Shown here: piece by piece, positions 57,515 through 64,000 of the stretch
Numbering within the stretch: the first letter of the stretch is position 1
Layout: each line of letters begins with the position of its first letter
DNA from: Gerris lacustris
Lineage: Eukaryota > Arthropoda > Insecta > Hemiptera > Gerridae
Assembly (NCBI GenBank): GCA_951217055.1
Contig: OX578283.1
Span: forward strand, 2,480,001-2,544,000
Direction: 5' to 3'
Length of the DNA stretch: 64,000 nucleotides
Program-made: the position numbers and the translations under genes
The notes under the pieces: model-generated
The model's input: the letters and a program-made list of their open reading frames with translations, nothing else
Told to the model about the DNA's origin: nothing
Databases searched by the model: none

Positions 57515-58330
57515 TTTACTTTACTTTTATCTATTATTATTAGCAATGAAAATCTAGTACACATTAAATGATTCAAATAATGTGATTGTAATTAAAGTTA
57601 TCTTAAATTCTAAATTATCCAAATCAAGGAGGATAAATTTTTGAATACCTAGCCGAGTCCTTATCAATGATACTGATAACAGGACGTAGGTTTTTTTAGT
57701 TGTGATATCATTACTTTTTTATAATTGTTACCTATTGTTTATTACTTGCTGTGATACTTTTTTTAGTTTATTGTTATTAATGTTGTTAGAGTTAGTGTGC
57801 TTGATGTCCGCCCATTTTTTAAATTGTAAAGATACGTTTATCAGTTCCACTTAGGTCACCTATGTTACTCATGGTAAACTGACTTTCATTATGTTTTATT
57901 ATTACCGTTTTTGAGACGTCACTTAGTCTAAACCTTTCTCATTATTTTTACCTTGCTGAGTTGTTTTTAATTTCATTACTTTTACGATTACGCTATATCA
58001 TTGTTTTATAGGAAATTGACGTGGTGAACTTCCAGTTCGCCTTATTGTATGACTACCTTTTTAACTTACAACTCGTCAGCTCTTTTAAATAATCTTACGT
58101 AGAGGTAATTACCCGAGGAATTTTGTAAGGTTTTACTATTTTTGAAGTTAGTGATTTTTGTTACTCTTACAATAAACAATTTGTTTTAGGCTCGAAAATG
58201 GCTCGAGAAGCCGAAACGTTGCCACTTATGAAGAAGAAGTTTTAGTAATCTTTTTACTCTTACCCTCTAAGGATCCTTCTACACTATTTAGAACTATTAC
58301 TACAGGGTACAACTAGCATAAATACAAATT
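57515..58330 (+). repeat. Internal pseudo-LTR of the Penelope-like element
   Basis: Identical to 60986-61795 and inverse to 55043-55638. Contains GGAAATTGACGTGGTGAAC, the hammerhead-like motif and the end block ACTACAGGGTACAACTAGC. The internal promoter is expected in the pLTR by analogy. Confidence 0.85.
58191..58222 (+). ncRNA. Hammerhead-like motif in Penelope pLTR
   Basis: CTCGAAAATGGCTCGAGAAG then CCGAAACGTTG. Stem II GGC/GCC and the GAAAC box are kept, while CUGAUGA is replaced by CUCGAAA. Same altered core as at 47124 with a different loop, so the stem rather than the loop is conserved. Confidence 0.4.
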
Positions 58331-58414
58331 ATTTCTGGATGATCCTACCTACCAGTTTTCAAACTTTTCAAGATTTCGCTTGAAGTTTGGAAGTGCCTTG
58401 TTTACTTCTACATT

Positions 58415-60985
58415 ATGGCTTACAGCGGCAATCTTAGTGAAACCTTACTAATCAAAGAATTTGATGATTCTATCAAAACGTTTCTTACTGAATGTTTTGA
58501 CAATAGCATCTTCTGGAACATCAAACGGACTGTGATCCAATTTTGTAGAATCACAGCCAAAAAAGATTATCTTTATTACCACCTTAATAATAATAAGTTT
58601 CCTCAACACCTCACCCATAGCCTAAAGAGTATTAAGAATTTGTTCCAACCTTCCTTTATCAGTAAACATAAAAACAGGTTGTTTAACAATATCCTTAATA
58701 AATTACTCAAAACTGAATTAAAACAGACTCATTGGGAAGAACAACTTAACTCACGCAAATTTGATAACTTAATTAATAAATTAAGAATCGATGGATTTAC
58801 CCAATTAAACAGATTAGAATTAGCTATCAAAGATTTTAGTAGTAAATTCAACAAATGCCTTGAAGTTAAGCACAATAAGAAAATTAATAATAGAAAGTCA
58901 CGCTTTACCAATGATAGCAGCTTAACAGATCCTAATTTGGCGGAATATCTCGTTTTACACAAGAAAGGTTGGACCCTCAATATGAGCAACTTAGATATAC
59001 CTTTAGGGATTTTAAATTTACTTAGTCTCGGTCCTAATTTCAGCATTACTAATAATAGACCCAAACACCTTATTAATGATTTTATTGTAGACGTTGAATT
59101 AATGCTTAACAATCTCAACACCTCAGATAACCATGTGTGTGCATTGAGGAGCCACATTATCAATAAGATTATAGTATTCCAAAACAGACATAACTCACAA
59201 TTTCCTAACGGCAGTTTAGAAAAACAAATCCTTACTGATATCTCCCTTACCAAACGATTCCTCCTCAAAAACCCCCAAATTATTGTCACCAAATCTGATA
59301 AAGCCAATACTACTGTTATTTTGGAAAAAGACCTGTATCAATCTAAAATGGAAGAGCTCCTCAACGATAAACTGACTTATAGACGTCTTAGATCAGACCC
59401 CACTGACAATATCAAAAAACAATATAAAGCTTTGTTAAACAAACTTTCTGAAAAGAACTATATCAGTAAACAGAAAAAAACATTTTTGAATGCCAATAAT
59501 ACTTACTGTCCTAGAATTTATGGCCTTATTAAAACCCATAAGCCTAATCTTCCTTTGAGACCTATCATTAGTCAAATAAACTCCCCCTTAGAAAAGCTGG
59601 CCAAATTCTGTAATCCTCACCTCAACCCCCTGAATAACAACAACCCATACGATATTTCTAACGCCCAACAACTCAAAAGCAAATTATCCGATATACGCAT
59701 CCATCCCGATGAAATTATGATTTCAATTGATGTGATTTCATTGTTCACTAATGTACCATTAGAGTTGTTTTACAAAATAGTCAGATCAGAATGGGAACAT
59801 ATTCTACCTCACACACCCATTAAAGACTTAAACTTATACATTGAATGCCTCAAACTTATATTGAACAATGGTACCTTCCAATTTAATTCACAATACTATG
59901 CCCAAAAACATGGGATACCCATGGGAGGGGCCATGTCCGTGAATGTCAGTGGTTTAGTCTTAAACCACATCCTTAAGAATATTTTAAATGACTTCAATCC
60001 AACTATTATCACCAAGTATATTGATGACCTGTTTTTGATAGTTAAGAAAAGCGAAGTAGACGTCATACTTAATAAATTAAACAACTTCCATCACCGGCTA
60101 CAATTCACAGTTGAAACCGAAAATAATAATATGATTAATTATTTGGACTTAACCATCTTCAGAGGCAAAGGAGGTAACATCACTACTGCTTGGTATGAGA
60201 AGGATATCAAAAGCAATAGATTCATTAATTATAGATCTTGTCACCCTACCCACCAAATTTTGAACAGTGCTAATAACCTAATTACTAGAGCCATCTCCCT
60301 TACCGACAAATGTCATATGAATAACACCCGTGCCAAGATTTTCTCCAAATTGAATGAGAATTTTTTCCCTAGTCATATTATTAAAAAGCTGTGGTACAAA
60401 AACTTGAACCCCATCATTAATCCAAAACCCGATAACCCAGAGACTACTAATATTAATAAGAAATTCATTGGTTTAACTTATATTAGAGGCTTATCAGAAA
60501 CTACGCAGAAACTGCTGCATAAATTTGATTGCGATAATATTATAGTTGGACATAAACCCAACAATAAGACTGATAAACTGTTCCATAATCTTAAGGATAA
60601 GATTCCTTTTGACAACACAATTGGCACGATTTATCAGATTCCGTGTGGACAGTGTCCCAAAAGCTACATAGGTGAAAGCAGCCAACTCCTCAAACACAGA
60701 TTGGAGCAACATCGCTACGACCAACTTAAAGGCAACTCAAATACAGCCCTTTCTAGCCACACTCTTGCCACACACCATACTTTCAGGTTCGAAGACACCA
60801 AAATAATAGGCACAGAGAACAGAACCAACAGGAGGAAAATGCTTGAAGCACTCAATATTGCCATCAATTCAGAGACAACAGTCAACCTTAAAACAGATTC
60901 GAGATCTTTAAATAAATTTTACTGCGGAGTTTACCATCTCAATTCAAAACTCCCGCCACTTAATTCACCGCCTCAGATTATTTAG
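58415..60985 (+). CDS. Penelope-like reverse transcriptase with GIY-YIG endonuclease
   Basis: 856 codons, intact. It drives target-primed retrotransposition: RT copies element RNA and the GIY-YIG nuclease nicks the target. Visible motifs are RIYGLIKTHKPNLPLRPIIS, ISIDVISLFTNVP, PMGGAMSVNVSGLVLN, the catalytic KYIDDLFLI (Y535-I-D537-D538), and NYLDLTIFR. The C-terminal GIY-YIG domain covers about residues 737-830 (GTIYQIPCGQCP then SYIGESS, HRLEQHR, glutamate in MLEALNI near 811). ATG 58415 is the first in frame, preceded by about 90 bp of leader after the pLTR. Length and order fit endonuclease-bearing Penelope/Poseidon-type elements. Flanked by pLTRs, potentially autonomous. Confidence 0.95.
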   Translation: MAYSGNLSETLLIKEFDDSIKTFLTECFDNSIFWNIKRTVIQFCRITAKKDYLYYHLNNNKFPQHLTHSLKSIKNLFQPSFISKHKNRLFNNILNKLLKTELKQTHWEEQLNSRKFDNLINKLRIDGFTQLNRLELAIKDFSSKFNKCLEVKHNKKINNRKSRFTNDSSLTDPNLAEYLVLHKKGWTLNMSNLDIPLGILNLLSLGPNFSITNNRPKHLINDFIVDVELMLNNLNTSDNHVCALRSHIINKIIVFQNRHNSQFPNGSLEKQILTDISLTKRFLLKNPQIIVTKSDKANTTVILEKDLYQSKMEELLNDKLTYRRLRSDPTDNIKKQYKALLNKLSEKNYISKQKKTFLNANNTYCPRIYGLIKTHKPNLPLRPIISQINSPLEKLAKFCNPHLNPLNNNNPYDISNAQQLKSKLSDIRIHPDEIMISIDVISLFTNVPLELFYKIVRSEWEHILPHTPIKDLNLYIECLKLILNNGTFQFNSQYYAQKHGIPMGGAMSVNVSGLVLNHILKNILNDFNPTIITKYIDDLFLIVKKSEVDVILNKLNNFHHRLQFTVETENNNMINYLDLTIFRGKGGNITTAWYEKDIKSNRFINYRSCHPTHQILNSANNLITRAISLTDKCHMNNTRAKIFSKLNENFFPSHIIKKLWYKNLNPIINPKPDNPETTNINKKFIGLTYIRGLSETTQKLLHKFDCDNIIVGHKPNNKTDKLFHNLKDKIPFDNTIGTIYQIPCGQCPKSYIGESSQLLKHRLEQHRYDQLKGNSNTALSSHTLATHHTFRFEDTKIIGTENRTNRRKMLEALNIAINSETTVNLKTDSRSLNKFYCGVYHLNSKLPPLNSPPQII

Positions 60986-61795
60986 TTTACTTTACTTTTA
61001 TCTATTATTATTAGCAATGAAAATCTAGTACACATTAAATGATTCAAATAATGTGATTGTAATTAAAGTTATCTTAAATTCTAAATTATCCAAATCAAGG
61101 AGGATAAATTTTTGAATACCTAGCCGAGTCCTTATCAATGATACTGATAACAGGACGTAGGTTTTTTTAGTTGTGATATCATTACTTTTTTATAATTGTT
61201 ACCTATTGTTTATTACTTGCTGTGATACTTTTTTTAGTTTATTGTTATTAATGTTGTTAGAGTTAGTGTGCTTGATGTCCGCCCATTTTTTAAATTGTAA
61301 AGATACGTTTATCAGTTCCACTTAGGTCACCTATGTTACTCATGGTAAACTGACTTTCATTATGTTTTATTATTACCGTTTTTGAGACGTCACTTAGTCT
61401 AAACCTTTCTCATTATTTTTACCTTGCTGAGTTGTTTTTAATTTCATTACTTTTACGATTACGCTATATCATTGTTTTATAGGAAATTGACGTGGTGAAC
61501 TTCCAGTTCGCCTTATTGTATGACTACCTTTTTAACTTACAACTCGTCAGCTCTTTTAAATAATCTTACGTAGAGGTAATTACCCGAGGAATTTTGTAAG
61601 GTTTTACTATTTTTGAAGTTAGTGATTTTTGTTACTCTTACAATAAACAATTTGTTTTAGGCTCGAAAATGGCTCGAGAAGCCGAAACGTTGCCACTTAT
61701 GAAGAAGAAGTTTTAGTAATCTTTTTACTCTTACCCTCTAAGGATCCTTCTACACTATTTAGAACTATTACTACAGGGTACAACTAGCATAAATA
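60986..61795 (+). repeat. 3' pseudo-LTR of the Penelope-like element
   Basis: Terminal pLTR ending CAACTAGCATAAATA just before the 13-bp target duplication. Hammerhead-like motif at 61662-61693. Confidence 0.88.
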
Positions 61796-61808
61796 GAAAT
61801 TATTTTAC

Positions 61809-62193
61809 CTTAGAGACAGTTATTTATCAGAGATTTATTTACTCACATCATAAAAATGTACGAAAATCCTTACTTATATTATATTATACTGCTTTGAATT
61901 AGCAACCATTTAAATGATAAATTAGTACTAATACAATTAATGAAGTTTGGTTTATAAACAAAGTTCAACCAAATAGTTACTATTTTACGTCATAAGTGTT
62001 ATGTACAATCTGATTGATTTTTGTTTGGACTTAATATTATTTTTATGTTCAGGGTATCACACATAATATGGATTTAAATATTTTTTGTTATTTTGAGGGG
62101 GGGGGGGGGGGGGGGGGTGTACTTTCGAAGATACAGTTGGTATTACAGAGCTAACGAAAGGTAGACAGAAAAAAGCAGGAAATTATAAGGGTC
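61809..62193. other. Spacer between Penelope-like and hAT elements
   Basis: AT-rich with a run of about 20 G at 62097-62117. No gene. Confidence 0.5.
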
Positions 62194-62374
62194 CTATAGA
62201 CCAACGGTGGGCAACCCCCGGCCCGCGGGCCAATTGCGGCCCGCGGAAAGATTCTATCCGGCCCGCGAGATATTTTATAAATAAAGAAGTAATTTAAATA
62301 ATTTATTTTTTTAAATTTTATAAGAAAAAAAAGAAAAAAGTTTGCTACAAAGTAAAGTGTGTTGAACATCGGTG

Positions 62375-62700
62375 TATTTTCGTGCCTCACCATCACTGAA
62401 ATCGAAGCAATTCCAGAAACATTTAAAATGGAACTTTATAATCTCCATAAAAGAGTCAATTTAATTTTACATCTTTCCATGAGTTTTACAAAAATCTGTC
62501 GACTGAAGAATTTCCAAATTTAGTTGATAATGCAAAGTATATTTAATTTTATTTTGATCAACATATCAACAGCTTTTCTCCAAGATGAAGTACTTAAAAT
62601 CCAGACGCGCATTTGAAGAACAACTTGTGCTTGTACATCACTAATTGAACCAGATCACAATATTTTTTTCCAATTTAAAATTCTATATTTTATACATACT
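62375..62700 (+). pseudogene. hAT transposase C-terminal remnant
   Basis: Frames broken by stops still read EAIPETFKMELYNLHKRVN and FYKNLSTEEFPNLVDNAKY, matching the QMEL-x-x-LQ and FY-x-x-L-x-x-x-x-FP-x-L blocks ahead of the hAT dimerisation domain. The catalytic part is deleted. Confidence 0.65.
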
Positions 62701-62809
62701 TTCAATTTTAATTCAATACATATTTCACATGTAGGAATTAACTTCTTTTTTATTTCCTGACTAAAAAAATTACAGGTGTTAAAGAAAGATGTCAACTAAC
62801 TACTATTGA

Positions 62810-62952
<143 letters not shown>

Positions 62953-63084
62953 ACTCTAACTACTGCGGCCCGCGAAAAAATAGTAACATTTATTTTGGCC
63001 CCTGCTATAAAAAAGGTTGCCCACCCTTGCTATAGACCCCAATTAAGAGTTTTAACAACGAAATAATATATATTAAAATACTCT

Positions 63085-63460
63085 GCCAATTAGTGTGGCA
63101 CATAGCTTCCTAGCGTCTTATTTCGTAAAATTTAATGACTTTATGCTTTTAAAACCTGTTATTATACAATTTATTTAATGTTACCCCTGTTTATTTTTTT
63201 TACATCTATCAATATTTTACATGTATTAAAGTATCGATTTAGCTAAATTTAAAGAACGCAGACATCAAAATTTCATAAAAATCAGTGAAGTACTTTTAAA
63301 AATAATGGTATAAATAAATTGATGATTGAGTGCATGAGGAAGATAAAAAAAAAAATGGGCGCTGAAGGTTGAAACTTATATGGAATCAACACAGGGCTAA
63401 TTATGATTTATCATCCAATTTTCAATAAAATCAAACAGAATAGTATTCTCAATTTTTGTA
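63085..63460 (-). mobile_element. HA element, partial copy
   Basis: Starts CTCTGCCAATTAGTGTGGCA-CATAGCTTCC and proceeds through the family interior (GGCGCTGAAGGTTGAAAC) before losing similarity near 63460. Confidence 0.65.
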
Positions 63461-64000
63461 CAATTGACTCTGGTTCAGTATCCTCGATTTTTTTTTTTTT
63501 TTTTACTTTTGACTGATCATCTATATTCTCGATTATTATTGTCCACAATTATAAATATTTATTTCTATAATATAAACATTTGGGTCAAGAACTTCCCTTA
63601 ATATTTCCCGATGTTTTCAAGCTTGGACGAGTTTTCACCCTTCTTAAATCATCTCCCTTTTCATAGAGACGTTAAGGATGCTGGGGGAAGAAGAGGGTGA
63701 AGTATTATCCTGAATCTTGTAAAACCCTCGAGGGAGTTTCGGTTGGAGGGGAAGGACCCCATCATACTTACCTAATTAAAGTCCTTAAAGAAGGGAGAAG
63801 GTCCTTAAAGTCTTAAGCTTCCCAAACACCTGACTTTGGGCCCTTATAATGCAATTTCCAACTGGTCACTTCCTAAAATATCCTGTCTTCTTCAAAGAGG
63901 ATCCTTTACTTTGACCGAAATGAGAAATTTGACATAATTTTCACTTTATCGATCACCCTTCCTTTGTTGCTTTAGTACTTTATATCCCTCTGACCCTTCT
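63461..64000. other. Region without a recognised gene
   Basis: T-run at about 63489-63505. No supported feature to the window end. Confidence 0.4.

Larger units (their letters stand above)
55043..61795 (+). mobile_element. Penelope-like element, 6.75 kb, partial tandem with inverted leader
   Basis: Flanked by the 13-bp direct repeat GAAATTATTTTAC (55030-55042 and 61796-61808). The order is inverted pLTR (55043-55638), 5'-truncated unit, pLTR, complete unit, pLTR. A leading inverted pLTR and partial tandem copies are characteristic of Penelope-like elements. The two units appear identical where they overlap, so insertion is recent. pLTRs carry a hammerhead-like motif at 55115-55147 (inverted), 58191-58222 and 61662-61693. 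Confidence 0.92.

Overview
This is a eukaryotic, AT-rich, transposon-dominated window, most likely from an arthropod. The evidence is a GH18 chitinase-type exon with GT-AG splice signals, several Jockey-type LINE fragments, Penelope-like elements with GIY-YIG endonucleases, a hAT relic, a piggyBac-type shell and a Polinton-like element carrying a BIR (IAP-type) gene. I see no bacterial operons, rRNA or CRISPR. I cannot name the species.

Layout. 1-3.2 kb: dispersed repeats and a LINE relic split by a 600-bp hairpin-ended element (called HA here). 3.7-7.9 kb: the only clear host-like gene. A GH18 C-terminal exon (3705-3858) is followed by a phase-compatible intron and a 2.2-kb exon encoding about 21 ankyrin repeats, then 1.3 kb of decayed ankyrin repeats. 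8-24.7 kb: fold-back element, a six-copy ~620-bp family with ACTACGTTTTTA ends (called ACT here), minisatellites, and a nested stack (family T interrupted by LINE-2, itself interrupted by hairpin-ended element HB). 25.08-35.05 kb: a TTAA-flanked piggyBac-like shell of about 1 kb. A Polinton/Maverick-like element of 8.93 kb (25700-34628) sits inside it, with 6-bp GTTAAT target duplications and 354-386-bp near-identical terminal inverted repeats. Its cargo is a possible nuclease-BIR gene, a structural-protein-like fragment, a 24-bp satellite and a Psq/CENP-B-type HTH gene with five 41-residue repeats. 35-50 kb: further HA copies, MITEs, a 717-bp minisatellite, an ORF-less Penelope-like insertion (45332-47254) and an unrecognised exon candidate at 43168. 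50-54 kb: two fold-back elements built around tRNA-like modules. 55.04-61.80 kb: a very recent Penelope-like insertion of 6.75 kb with a 13-bp target duplication, an inverted leading pseudo-LTR, one 5'-truncated and one full 856-codon ORF. 62.2-63.0 kb: a hAT element with an 8-bp target duplication.

Most of the window can be read as a history of nested insertions, and several insertions define each other's ends exactly. The points I consider most novel are: (1) the apparent chitinase-ankyrin composite gene with a possible intronic polyadenylation alternative; (2) the Polinton-like element carrying BIR and Psq genes inside a piggyBac shell; (3) several families of small elements whose termini are short hairpins and which sit in A/T tracts, one of whose ends has been amplified into a 34-bp minisatellite; (4) head-to-head tRNA-like fold-back elements; (5) hammerhead-like motifs with an altered core in both Penelope families.
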